A stretch of 64,000 nt of DNA from an uncultured Treponema sp. (GTDB lineage: Bacteria > Spirochaetota > Spirochaetia > Treponematales > Treponemataceae): the NCBI RefSeq assembly GCF_945873775.1, contig NZ_CAMCEC010000002.1, forward strand, positions 62,001 through 126,000, written 5' to 3'. A program made the translations under genes and the position numbers. Below the pieces are notes generated by a model. It was given only the letters and a program-made list of their open reading frames with translations, ran no database searches and was not told where the DNA came from. Of the stretch, positions 8,986 through 17,418 are shown piece after piece; positions within the stretch are counted from its first letter, which is position 1, and the number at the start of each line of letters is the position of its first letter.

Positions 8986-10856
8986 GTGTTTTTTTTAATA
9001 AATTCCGCATTGGATTTATTTTTTTTATATGCGCAGTCGGGCTAGTTTATGTTTATGTGAAATTTGCAAAGCTGGCTTTTTATCCGCAGAAAAAAACAAT
9101 TACAGCTCCAGTAACAATTGAGCGCGGTTCAATCACAGACCGAAACGGAAAACCGCTCGCAGTCCAGACAAATTTCTACCACTTTGTTGTAACTCCAAAA
9201 CTCATAAAATATCCAGATGAATTCGCTGAAAGAATTTGCTCTCCATTAAACATGGGAATACAAGAAATCACACAAAAAATTCAAAATGCAAAAAACGCAA
9301 ATTTCATTTATATCAAGAAAAAAATTTCCCAGGAACAATACGACGAGCTTATAAAAATAATTGATGAAAACAATTACTACAACTTCACCCGCTTTGACAA
9401 AATTCCCGGCCGGCTTTATCCAGAAAATTCTTTGGCAAGCCAGCTAATAGGCTACATGGGCGATGACGGAACTGGATTAAGCGGAATTGAATATTCCAAG
9501 CAAAACATTCTTTCTCCAGAACCAAATCCCGATGCAACTGGAACAATCCACGGAAGCAACGTTTATTTAACAATCGACTCAGGGCTTCAGTATAAACTTG
9601 AAAAAATCGCAAAGCAATCAATGGAAGAAACTCAAGCTGAAAGTCTGATGCTGATTGCTGCAGATGCAAAAAACGGAGAAATACTCTCATACATAAGCTT
9701 GCCATCCGCAAATTTAAATGAATACACTTCTGCTTCAACACAGGAAATGACAGACAGAGCATCTGTTACAGCTTACGAGCCGGGAAGCGTGTTCAAAATT
9801 TTTTCAGTGGCATCGTTCCTTGATTCAAAATCAATTACCGCTGATGACAGTTTTTTATGCGATGGAATTTATCAAAGAAAAACTACCGCAGGCGAAACAA
9901 TCAGAATAACTTGTCTTGACCATCACGGCTGGCTTAACGCAAGAAGCGCGCTGAAATATTCATGCAATGATGCGCTGGCACAGATGAGCGAAAAAATAAC
10001 AACAGAAGAATTTTTGTCTTACATCAGGCGGTTTGGATTTGGAGAAAGAACTGGCGTTGAGCTTCCGTCAGAAACAAGAGGCTCTGTAAAAAATCAGAAC
10101 GACAGATACTGGTCTGCACGAAGCAAGCCCACAATGTCAATCGGCCAGGAAATAAGCGTGAGCGCGCTGCAAATGGTTCAGGCGGCAACAGTTCTTGCAA
10201 ACAAAGGCGTTCAAATAAAACTTACATTTATAAAAAAAATAGCGGACATAGACGGAAAAACTGAATACGAGCATGAGCCGACTTACGGAAACCGCGTTTT
10301 AAAAAGTTCAACAGCGGACTATCTTTTAAGCTGCATGGAAACAACTGCAAAAAGCGGAACGGGAACAAGAGCTTCGTTAAGAGACATTTCAATCGGTGTA
10401 AAAACAGGAACTGCGCAAATGGCAGATACCGTAAACGGCGGATATAGCAATACGGACTTTCTTTCAAACTGCATGGCAATTTTCCCAATCGAAAATCCGC
10501 AGATTGTTTTGTACATCGTTATTGAAAAAGCAAAAGGCGAAACTTACGCAGGAAGAATTGTAGCTCCAGTAATTGCAAAAGCCGCTGATGAAATAATCGA
10601 TCATCTGGGAATAAACCGTGAAGGAGCCGCAAGCCTTGAACATTCAGGCCGCATCACAATAAAAGAAAATTTGCCGCTTTCAATTGGAAAAGTCGTGCCA
10701 GATTTTACAGGACGCCCAAAAAGAGATTTGATTCCGCTTTTGGCAAGAGATGACTTAAACTTTGTAATAAAAGGCGAAGGCTGGGTTGCCGATCAAAACC
10801 CAGAGCCTGGAACACCAATAACGGAGAATATGACTATTGAACTCGATTTGGAATAA
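8982..10856 (+). CDS. Penicillin-binding protein with C-terminal PASTA domain (FtsI/PBP2x-like)
   Basis: 624-residue class B PBP, the DD-transpeptidase that crosslinks peptidoglycan, probably at the septum. There is a single N-terminal membrane anchor (residues about 8-30), a dimerisation domain starting IERGSITDRNGKPLAV, then the transpeptidase with SVFK (Ser269, Lys272), SCN (327-329) and KTG (474-476). The last 65 residues form one PASTA domain (VVPDFTGRPKRDLIPLL...). The domain order matches FtsI/SpoVD-type proteins. It is translationally coupled to lepB and overlaps the next gene by 20 bases, so lepB-PBP-DUF115 are one transcription unit. Confidence 0.9.
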   Translation: MSVFFNKFRIGFIFFICAVGLVYVYVKFAKLAFYPQKKTITAPVTIERGSITDRNGKPLAVQTNFYHFVVTPKLIKYPDEFAERICSPLNMGIQEITQKIQNAKNANFIYIKKKISQEQYDELIKIIDENNYYNFTRFDKIPGRLYPENSLASQLIGYMGDDGTGLSGIEYSKQNILSPEPNPDATGTIHGSNVYLTIDSGLQYKLEKIAKQSMEETQAESLMLIAADAKNGEILSYISLPSANLNEYTSASTQEMTDRASVTAYEPGSVFKIFSVASFLDSKSITADDSFLCDGIYQRKTTAGETIRITCLDHHGWLNARSALKYSCNDALAQMSEKITTEEFLSYIRRFGFGERTGVELPSETRGSVKNQNDRYWSARSKPTMSIGQEISVSALQMVQAATVLANKGVQIKLTFIKKIADIDGKTEYEHEPTYGNRVLKSSTADYLLSCMETTAKSGTGTRASLRDISIGVKTGTAQMADTVNGGYSNTDFLSNCMAIFPIENPQIVLYIVIEKAKGETYAGRIVAPVIAKAADEIIDHLGINREGAASLEHSGRITIKENLPLSIGKVVPDFTGRPKRDLIPLLARDDLNFVIKGEGWVADQNPEPGTPITENMTIELDLE

Positions 10857-12654
10857 AAATTATTCTTTGTTTAAAGAGCGTTTTCCGGAACTTTCAAATT
10901 CACTAGAAGTTAAGTTTTCAAATGAAATTGAATTTGAAACTGCAAAAAACGGAAGCCTTACTGCAAAAAGAAAAAATCTTTTGCTTCATTCAAAATATAA
11001 TCCAGAAAAAGAAGCTGGCAGTCTTGTAAATAGTTTTGACTCAGAAAAAAAAGACACTGCGATTTTTCTTGGGTTTGGCTTAGGCTACGGACCTGTAGAG
11101 TTTGCAAAAAAAATTCCAGAGCCAACTTTGATTATCATTGAAGAAGACACTGCATCTTTTTTTTCCGCATTAAACGCAATAGACTGGTCGCCAGTTTTTG
11201 AGCATAAAAAACTGATATTCATAATTGGAGCTTCACTTGAACAAACCGCCGCATTAATTTCAAATTGCTCATATTCTAAAACTCATATTTTTAAAACCAA
11301 ATCTCATACAGCACACAATCAAGAATATTTTGATTCAGTTGAAAACATAATATTTCAGAACAAGCAAAAGGAAGAAGTCAACACAAACACTCTCGAAAAA
11401 TTTTCAAGGCTTTGGCTAAGCAACAGCTGCAAAAATTTAGGCTACATTGAAAAACTGGACGGAGTAAATAAATTTTTAAACACAGCAAACGGAATTCCTT
11501 TTGTAATTATAGCGGCAGGTCCTAGCCTAGAAAAAATTCTTCCGCATTTAAACGAAATAAAAGAAAGAGCAATAATTGTTTGCGTAGACACGGCTCTTCA
11601 TTCGTGCTTGGAATTTAATGTTGAGCCGGATTTTATAATTCTTGCCGACCCGCAGTATTACTGCTCTCTTCATCTTGAATTTTTAAAATCACCTGAATCT
11701 ATTCTTGTTACAGAAATCGCAGTTTACCCTTCCGTGTTCAGGTTTCAGTGCAAAGAAATTGTCTTGTTTTCTTCGATGTTTCCAATCGGAAAATTTTTTG
11801 AAAAGAACATTGGAGAAAAAGGCTTGCTTGCGGCTGGAGGAAGCGTAACAACAACTGCATGGGACTTTGCAAGAATGTGTGGAGCTTCTGAAATTTATTT
11901 AGCAGGAATGGACTTAGGATTTCCAAACAAAGAAACTCACATTAGAGGCTCAAAGTTTGAAGAAAAAATTCATTACGAAAGTATTCGCACAAAAACAGCT
12001 GAAACAAAAAATATTCAAACTTTGTTTTCCGCCGCGCCATTTTACGCAAAAGACTACAACGGAAACGAAATTCTAACAGATAAAAAAATGCAGCTTTTTT
12101 CATGGTGGTTTGAAAAAAATTGCACAAGCGCATCTGCTCAAGGAATAAAAACTTTTTCACTTACACCAGAAAGCCTTGCAATAAATGGAATAGAAAAATT
12201 CAGCTTGGAAGAATTTCTTTTAAAGCCAATTGCAAAAGATAGAAAAAAAATATTTTTTGAAAAGGCCCAAGAGAATAAGAAAAAACTGTCAAACTCAAAA
12301 GGAATTTCTTTTGAGCAGCAAAAAAGTCAATTTGGTGAAAACTTAAAAATCCTTGAGTCCTTTGCAAAAAGAGGAATCAATCTTTGCAACAAAGCGCTCC
12401 GCTCTCCTCTTGCAATTCCAGAAGTTTTTGGCAAGCTAAATGAAATAGATCAAAAAATCTCATCGTCTTCCGCAAAAGATGCGGCAGCCCTTGTATTTCC
12501 AACGCAAAGACAGCTCGATTCACTTTCAGAAAAAATTCCAAATAATTCAGAAGCAGAAAAAAAACTTTACAGCATACGTTATTCAAATCTGATTTACACT
12601 GAACTCTTAAAATCCATAAACCTATATAAAAAATTTTTTCCTAATTCCAATTAA
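10837..12654 (+). CDS. DUF115 / Maf-type motility-associated glycosylation protein
   Basis: 605 residues. The central part (about 220-370) carries the DUF115 / MptE-like core: FVIIAAGPSLEKILPHL, IIVCVDTALHSCLEFNVEPD, ILADPQY, and later AGGSVTTTAWDFARM with YLAGMDLGFPN. Maf flagellin glycosyltransferases and many spirochete proteins share this core, so a role in flagellin or surface glycosylation is likely by family. The start is TTG: GGAG at 10823-10826 lies 10 bases upstream, which decides it, and the gene overlaps the PBP stop region by 20 bases. The C-terminal 150 residues are Lys-rich and helical. Confidence 0.8.
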   Translation: MNSIWNKNYSLFKERFPELSNSLEVKFSNEIEFETAKNGSLTAKRKNLLLHSKYNPEKEAGSLVNSFDSEKKDTAIFLGFGLGYGPVEFAKKIPEPTLIIIEEDTASFFSALNAIDWSPVFEHKKLIFIIGASLEQTAALISNCSYSKTHIFKTKSHTAHNQEYFDSVENIIFQNKQKEEVNTNTLEKFSRLWLSNSCKNLGYIEKLDGVNKFLNTANGIPFVIIAAGPSLEKILPHLNEIKERAIIVCVDTALHSCLEFNVEPDFIILADPQYYCSLHLEFLKSPESILVTEIAVYPSVFRFQCKEIVLFSSMFPIGKFFEKNIGEKGLLAAGGSVTTTAWDFARMCGASEIYLAGMDLGFPNKETHIRGSKFEEKIHYESIRTKTAETKNIQTLFSAAPFYAKDYNGNEILTDKKMQLFSWWFEKNCTSASAQGIKTFSLTPESLAINGIEKFSLEEFLLKPIAKDRKKIFFEKAQENKKKLSNSKGISFEQQKSQFGENLKILESFAKRGINLCNKALRSPLAIPEVFGKLNEIDQKISSSSAKDAAALVFPTQRQLDSLSEKIPNNSEAEKKLYSIRYSNLIYTELLKSINLYKKFFPNSN

Positions 12655-12689
12655 AGTTTTTCCAAGCCTCACCGATAATATAAACGTGC

Positions 12690-12836
12690 AGTGATAGAAA
12701 TTTACTACGGGCGGTTCTTTGAGAAATCTTAGAGGACATCCAGACGCCTGTAAAGAATTTACATACATCTAAACAAAGATGTTAAATATCTCCGTGAGAA
12801 AAGATCAGAGGAAGTTGCCTTTGGTCTTTTCATTTT
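12690..12836 (+). ncRNA. Candidate structured small RNA ending in a strong terminator
   Basis: The 399-base gap 12655-13053 has no gene. Its first part looks like an RNA: ACGGGCG pairs with CGCCTGT downstream, short hairpins follow (GTAAA/TTTAC and CATCT/AGATG), and it ends in an excellent intrinsic terminator at 12799-12830. An AT-rich GATAATATAAA stretch just upstream (about 12676) could be a -10. No open frame fits. It does not match 6S, SRP, RNase P, tmRNA or c-di-GMP riboswitch consensus by eye. The terminator separates it from the next gene, so an independent RNA or a terminated leader is more likely than a plain UTR. Confidence 0.4.
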
Positions 12837-12840
12837 TTTA
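12799..12840 (+). terminator. Rho-independent terminator
   Basis: A 13-bp stem (AAAAGATCAGAGG with CCTTTGGTCTTTT, two G-U pairs, no mismatch), a 6-base loop AAGTTG, then CATTTTTTTA. It ends the candidate RNA or the lepB-PBP-DUF115 operon. Confidence 0.85.
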
Positions 12841-12843
12841 AAT

Positions 12844-12998
12844 AAAACTGCATGACCAGTTTTTATAAATAGCCTCTAAAAACTTCAGTTTTTAAAGGCA
12901 ACTCTGAGAATGCAATGTTTTAATTCGTGATATTATAACGAATTAAAACTTGCAGGTATCTATAAAAGCGAACTGTAAAGTGAGTTTTTATAGATACC
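12844..12998. repeat. Row of four consecutive stem-loops
   Basis: Four hairpins in 155 bases: AAAACTG/CAGTTTT (12844-12863), a 12-bp stem with one mismatch GCCTCTAAAAAC/GTTTTTAAAGGC (12872-12899), a perfect 11-bp stem TTTTAATTCGT/ACGAATTAAAA (12918-12948) and a perfect 13-bp stem GGTATCTATAAAA/TTTTATAGATACC (12955-12998). There is no coding potential. Together they fill the space before the HD-GYP-like gene. They could be repeats, an RNA array or a leader structure. Confidence 0.8.
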
Positions 12999-13053
12999 CT
13001 ATATATTAACTTTTCTAAAATTCTGCCGATAATAAAATGAATAGGAAAGAATT

Positions 13054-14532
13054 ATGGTCAAATACAAAGTTGCAGAAATAAAACCTGACACACATTTCAA
13101 CTCAGATGTAATGCTTGACTCTCTTTTTTTGCTGGCAACTCCACCGTGCGCAGTAACACCAGAAGTACTTTCATGTTTAAAAAAGTGGGGCTTTCTTGAA
13201 GTCTACAGCGAAGATGAAAAAATTCTTTCCAAAATTGAAGAAGATAAAAATCCAGAAAAAACAGAACACAAAAAAATTTCACTTGGGGAAACGGAATCAG
13301 TAGATCTTTCTGAATTTACAGATGAGGAAGATTCCGTTCCAGAAGAACAGATTCCTGAAAAATTTAAAACAAGCGAAGAAGTAGATCTTTCAGAATTTAC
13401 TTCAGACACTCCAGAGCCAGAAAAAAAAGTCCAGCCGCAAGTTCAGCCACAGCAGATTTTTCAGCAGCAAAACCCAACGCCAGTTTTTCAGAATCCAGCT
13501 GCGCAAGTGCAACCTGCTTACCAAAATTTTTCTGCAAACGCAAATCAGCAGACAGCACAGCAGCCTTTTAATTTCCCTTCCGAGCCGGCTTCTATTTCAA
13601 AAGAAGAAGACAATAGAAAACTTTTAGAATCACAAAACGCCTACGACAAATTTATGGAATTTATAAATTATGTCTACACAAAATATGCGACTCAAAAAAT
13701 AATTTCATTGCCAGAGCTAAACGGAAAAGTGCTTGAGCTTTGCAACTTTGTAAGGGAAAATAAAAAATTCCTGCTTAGAATTTCACCGAGCTTTGAAGCA
13801 AGAAATAAAAACTTTTTAATAAGCCACAGCCTTAGAACTGCGATTTTTGCAATCATAATCGGACTGCAAATAAAAATGCCTTATGAAAAACTTATAGAAC
13901 TTGGAGTCGCAAGCATTCTGCATGAAATAGGACAGATAAGACTTCCGCCTCAGCTTTACATGAACAACAATCCGCTTAGCCATTCAGAAAAAGCGCAGAT
14001 GCAAACTCATACTGTAATCGGGTATAATATTGTGAGAACCGCAGGGCTTCCGCTTACAATTCAGCTGGGAGTTTTAGACCACCACGAACGCGAAAACGGA
14101 ACTGGCTATCCGCGGCATCTTTTAAAGAACAACATTTCGCTCTACGGAAAAATAATCGGCGTGGCTTGCTCATTTGAAGCAATCACCGCTCCAAGAAATT
14201 TCAGAGAGGCAAGAACAACTTACGAAGGCATGATTGAAATGCTAAAGAACAGCAATCATCTTTATGACGAAACTGTAATCAAAGCGCTGTTGTACAGCAT
14301 TTCGCTTTTCCCAATCGGAGCATTTGTTTTTCTTTCAAATGGAAGAGTCGGACAAGTTGTTGATGTTTCTCCAACAAGCCCTAAAAATCCTATTGTTCAA
14401 ATTGTGGGAAGCGTAAATCCAGACGGAACGCCAAAAAGAATTCAGACAGATGACAATGCGATAAAAATTGTGCGCACAATGAACAAAGAAGAGTCCGCAG
14501 ATTTGCGGAAAGCCCTTGGCGACACTTTGTAA
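13054..14532 (+). CDS. HD-GYP-like domain protein with altered HD motif
   Basis: 492 residues. The N-terminal 60 residues (VAEIKPDTHFNSDVMLDSLFLLATP...) resemble the small domain that precedes HD-GYP in many proteins. A long acidic then Gln/Pro-rich linker follows with two copies of a VDLSEFT motif (around residues 85 and 111). The HD-GYP core starts with SHSLRTA (His258), then LHEIGQIRLP (His290-Glu291), HHERENGTGYP (from His343) and a closing beta domain. Catalytic HD-GYP c-di-GMP phosphodiesterases have HDIGK here; this protein has HEIGQ, so activity is uncertain and it may be a receptor. AGGAAAG precedes ATG. Confidence 0.85.
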   Translation: MVKYKVAEIKPDTHFNSDVMLDSLFLLATPPCAVTPEVLSCLKKWGFLEVYSEDEKILSKIEEDKNPEKTEHKKISLGETESVDLSEFTDEEDSVPEEQIPEKFKTSEEVDLSEFTSDTPEPEKKVQPQVQPQQIFQQQNPTPVFQNPAAQVQPAYQNFSANANQQTAQQPFNFPSEPASISKEEDNRKLLESQNAYDKFMEFINYVYTKYATQKIISLPELNGKVLELCNFVRENKKFLLRISPSFEARNKNFLISHSLRTAIFAIIIGLQIKMPYEKLIELGVASILHEIGQIRLPPQLYMNNNPLSHSEKAQMQTHTVIGYNIVRTAGLPLTIQLGVLDHHERENGTGYPRHLLKNNISLYGKIIGVACSFEAITAPRNFREARTTYEGMIEMLKNSNHLYDETVIKALLYSISLFPIGAFVFLSNGRVGQVVDVSPTSPKNPIVQIVGSVNPDGTPKRIQTDDNAIKIVRTMNKEESADLRKALGDTL

Positions 14533-14550
14533 AATCAGTTGATTTAATAC

Positions 14551-14757
14551 TGTCATTCCTGTGCCACGACAATTGTCATTTTCATGCTACGTCAATTGTC
14601 ATTCTCCAACTTGATCTGCGATGGTTGCTTAGCAAACTCGGTTAGGAAATCTAGCAGATTTTTAGATTGCCGGATCGAGTCCGGCAATGACAAAAAAAAA
14701 CAAATTATTAACCAAGTTTATTTCAGAAACATCGCAGGGTCAAGCCCGATAATGACA
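14551..14757. repeat. Cluster of TGTCATT palindromic repeats
   Basis: Two or three nested copies fill the gap after the HD-GYP gene: TGTCATTCCTG at 14551, GTCATT again at 14575 and 14597, a perfect hairpin ATTGCCGGA / TCCGGCAAT (14676-14698, loop TCGAG) followed by GACA, and a degenerate palindrome ending AATGACA near 14756. The 3' section repeats the one at 4899-4940. Confidence 0.8.
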
Positions 14758-14770
14758 TTGCTCTAACTTG

Positions 14771-15553
14771 TTAATTGAAAAAGTTCTGAACCTTTTGTAC
14801 TTCTTCTTTAAATGACTTGTCAACAACTGGCGGATGGTCGTTAAAAAAAAGAATTTGCTGAAGCTCTTCCTGAGTATGAGTTCCCCAGACAGGAACAACA
14901 TTTTCAAACTGATGCAAAAAGCCAAAAGCCAAAGGAATGTCGTTTACAACTCCGCCATTCAATGGCTGTGAAGCAATGCAGCCGACTTCTTTTTCCTGGC
15001 ACAATTTTACAAGAGCCTTCACTGAATCCGGAGAAATCATGTTGAACGGAAACTGAACAACTTCATAAAGTCCGCTTTCAATAGCTTCTTTTGCAATGTC
15101 GTAATTTTCCGTTGCAATTCCAATGTGCTTTACAATTCCTTTTTCTTTTAAAGACAAAAGCTCATTGTAAATTCCGTCCATGCCGTTTTTCTTTGGAACA
15201 ATAAGCGGATTTTCAAGCTGAAACAAATCAAGAGTGTCGCTTTCCAACGACATAAGGCTTTCATCCAAATCACGGCGGATTTCATGCAAGTCCTGGCCAG
15301 AAGTTTTTGTTGCAAGAATTACATTATGCCTTATTCCATGCAAGGCAGCTCCCAGCCGTTTTTCACAGACTGGCTTGGAATGCGATGTGTCAAAAAAATT
15401 CATTCCGCCAGCATAAGCCTGATGAACAATAGCGCAAGCCTTTTCGTCTGCATCTTCACCGAAATTTTCGATTTCCTTGCAGTCAAGGCTTTCCGCGCCA
15501 AAAGCAGTGCGGCTAACTAGAAGATTTGTTTTTCCGAGAGCAACGTATTCCAT
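14771..15553 (-). CDS. Aldo/keto reductase-fold protein with degenerate active site
   Basis: About 260 residues following the AKR (TIM-barrel) pattern: LGKTNLLVSRTAFGAES, GGMNFFDTSHS, LATKTSGQ, IKHIGIATENY-type and CIASQPLNGG segments. Of the catalytic tetrad, Asp (FFDTS) and Lys (ATK) are present. The Tyr expected in DTAxxYG is absent (DTSHSKPVCEKRLG), and the His expected in the DLFQLH position is Glu (DLFQLEN). It is therefore a member of the family with doubtful oxidoreductase activity. The start could be TTG at 15562; the ATG at 15553 is given. It is flanked by repeats on both sides. Confidence 0.8.
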   Translation of the reverse strand: MEYVALGKTNLLVSRTAFGAESLDCKEIENFGEDADEKACAIVHQAYAGGMNFFDTSHSKPVCEKRLGAALHGIRHNVILATKTSGQDLHEIRRDLDESLMSLESDTLDLFQLENPLIVPKKNGMDGIYNELLSLKEKGIVKHIGIATENYDIAKEAIESGLYEVVQFPFNMISPDSVKALVKLCQEKEVGCIASQPLNGGVVNDIPLAFGFLHQFENVVPVWGTHTQEELQQILFFNDHPPVVDKSFKEEVQKVQNFFN

Positions 15554-15608
15554 AACTTGCAACCAGCCTTAAATAAGTCTAATGACGAATTTTGCCAATA
15601 CAACTACT

Positions 15609-15664
15609 AACTGTCATTTGAAATAAGATTACCGAATCAAGTCCGGCAATGACAAATGACAGTT
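15609..15664. repeat. Palindromic repeat with 12-bp inverted ends
   Basis: Perfect terminal inverted repeat AACTGTCATTTG (15609-15620) / CAAATGACAGTT (15653-15664) enclosing a 32-base core that contains TCAAGTCCGGCAATGACA, the shared 3' part of the family. It lies between the AKR and glyQS genes. Confidence 0.85.
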
Positions 15665-15670
15665 AAACAG

Positions 15671-17125
15671 TTAGCGTTTTACAGGAACGTAAGATTTTAT
15701 TTCCTTCTGAATAAAAGGAATCAAATCGTCAAGAGAAACTCTTTTCTGCTCCATTGAATCACGGAAGCGAACTGTAACAGTATTGAAATCCGCGCTGGAA
15801 GAATCAAGCGTGTCATGGTCTACTGTAACACAGAATGGAGTTCCAATTTCATCCTGGCGTCTATAGCGTTTTCCGATTGTTCCGCTCTGATCGTAATCAG
15901 TAACAAAATCTTCTTTTAGAATATGCTGAATTTCTTTTGCCTTTTCTGCAAGTCCGTCTTTTTTCATCAAAGGAAGAACCGCAACTGTAACAGGCGCAAG
16001 ACGAGGATCAAGATGAAGAACTGTTCTAAAGTCTTCAGGTTCGCCTTCTTTTGCAACATTCTGCTCTTCGTAAGCCTCGCAAAGGAACATAAGGAAGTTT
16101 CTGTTAAGTCCGGCGGAAGTTTCAACAACGTAAGGAATGTAGCGTTTGTTTCCGTCGTCCTGATCGATATAGTGCATATCTTTCTTTGAATACTGCTCAT
16201 GCTGCGAAAGGTCAAAGTCTGTGCGGCTGTGAATTCCTTCAATTTCCTCAAAGCCAATCGGGAACTTGTACTGAATGTCGTAAGCGTCCTTTGCGTAGTG
16301 AGCCAGCTTATCGTGATGATGCCAGTTAAGATGGTCTTCTGCAATTCCGTATTTCAAATAGAAATTCCAGCGGTCTTTTCTCCAGCGTGCAAAAGTTTCA
16401 TCTTCTGTTCCCGGCTTGCAAAAATATTCCATTTCCATCTGCTCAAATTCGCAAGTGCGGAAAATAAAATTCTTGAAGATAATTTCATTGCGGAACGACT
16501 TTCCAACCTGGGCAACTCCGAACGGAATTTTCATTCTGTTTGACTGAACGATATTCTTGAAGTCTGTAAAAATTCCCTGGCAAGTTTCCGGGCGAAGATA
16601 AACCAAAGAAGCTTCTGTGGCAACTGGTCCCTGATGAGTTTTGAACATCAAGTTAAATTCACGCACATCAGTCCAAGAATGCTTTCCGCAAGTCGGGCAG
16701 TTGATTTTTTCATCAATAAAAGCCTTCATTTCTTCGTGGCTCATTGTATCAACCGGCTTTGAAGGAGTTTCGCCAGTCTTGTCAAAATAATCTTCAATAA
16801 GCTGATCAGCGCGGAATCTTGCCTTGCATTCTGTACAGTCAATCATCGGATCAGAAAAATGTCCTACATGGCCGGAAGCTTCCCAAGTTGTGTGATGCTG
16901 AAAAATCGCAGAATCAAGACCAACAACATCATCATGAAGCTGAGTCATATAATGCCACCATTCGTTCTGAATGTTGCGCTTGAATTCAACGCCAAGAGGA
17001 CCGTAATCCCATGCGCCAGCCATTCCGCCATAAATTTCAGAAGCCTGATAAACAAATCCTCTTCTCTTGCAAAGACTGATGATTTTGTCCAAAGTGCAAG
17101 CATGCACATCTTTTTCTTTTGCCAT
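15671..17125 (-). CDS. glyQS: Glycyl-tRNA synthetase, single-chain dimeric type
   Basis: 484 residues of the alpha2 (eukaryote/archaea-like) GlyRS, class II. The N terminus is DKIISLCKRRGFVYQASEIY then GGMAGAWDYGPLGVEFKRN (motif 1 region). A Cys pair (CTECKARF, CPTCGKHSW) lies in the insertion, and motif 2 FRNEIIFKNFIFRTCEFEQME is followed by VVETSAGLNRNFLMFL (motif 3 region). An anticodon-binding domain lies at the C terminus (LAPVTVAVLPLM...). It charges tRNA-Gly. No T-box was seen upstream. The upstream 293 bases contain only repeats and unremarkable sequence. Confidence 0.96.
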   Translation of the reverse strand: MAKEKDVHACTLDKIISLCKRRGFVYQASEIYGGMAGAWDYGPLGVEFKRNIQNEWWHYMTQLHDDVVGLDSAIFQHHTTWEASGHVGHFSDPMIDCTECKARFRADQLIEDYFDKTGETPSKPVDTMSHEEMKAFIDEKINCPTCGKHSWTDVREFNLMFKTHQGPVATEASLVYLRPETCQGIFTDFKNIVQSNRMKIPFGVAQVGKSFRNEIIFKNFIFRTCEFEQMEMEYFCKPGTEDETFARWRKDRWNFYLKYGIAEDHLNWHHHDKLAHYAKDAYDIQYKFPIGFEEIEGIHSRTDFDLSQHEQYSKKDMHYIDQDDGNKRYIPYVVETSAGLNRNFLMFLCEAYEEQNVAKEGEPEDFRTVLHLDPRLAPVTVAVLPLMKKDGLAEKAKEIQHILKEDFVTDYDQSGTIGKRYRRQDEIGTPFCVTVDHDTLDSSSADFNTVTVRFRDSMEQKRVSLDDLIPFIQKEIKSYVPVKR

Positions 17126-17310
17126 AAAAACCTCATCTTCGACACTGGTGTGTGCCGCATAAAATTCAATTTGCAGATTTTAACACATAAATTGATTTTT
17201 GCCTATATTCGCAAGGGTTTTCAGCAGGACAAGGAAATTCGCTGTTATACTTGCCGCGATAATTTGAAAAATCTAACAGCTTTTATGACAGAATGTAAAG
17301 GTATCTTTTA

Positions 17311-17396
17311 TGTCATCTTCAGGCTTGCCACCATGTCATACTCCGGCTTGACCGGAGTATCTATTTCAGATTCCCACATCAACTGCGGGAATGACA
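17311..17396. repeat. Palindromic repeat, left flank of the lipoprotein gene
   Basis: Bases 17311-17362 are the same as 19018-19069 except at two positions (52 bases, same orientation). The copy contains a perfect hairpin ATACTCCGG / CCGGAGTAT with loop CTTGA (17338-17360) and is followed by a second half ending GGGAATGACA. It lies between glyQS and the frameshifted lipoprotein. Confidence 0.85.
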
Positions 17397-17418
17397 GTTT
17401 TCAGGCAATATAGTTGCT

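Noticed and set aside
12690-12836. Assigning the RNA candidate to 6S, SRP, RNase P, tmRNA or a c-di-GMP riboswitch
   Set aside because: None of the core motifs of those families could be found.
17126-17418. T-box or other leader before glyQS, and likewise before proS
   Set aside because: No T-box core sequence or specifier stem is visible; proS appears leaderless.
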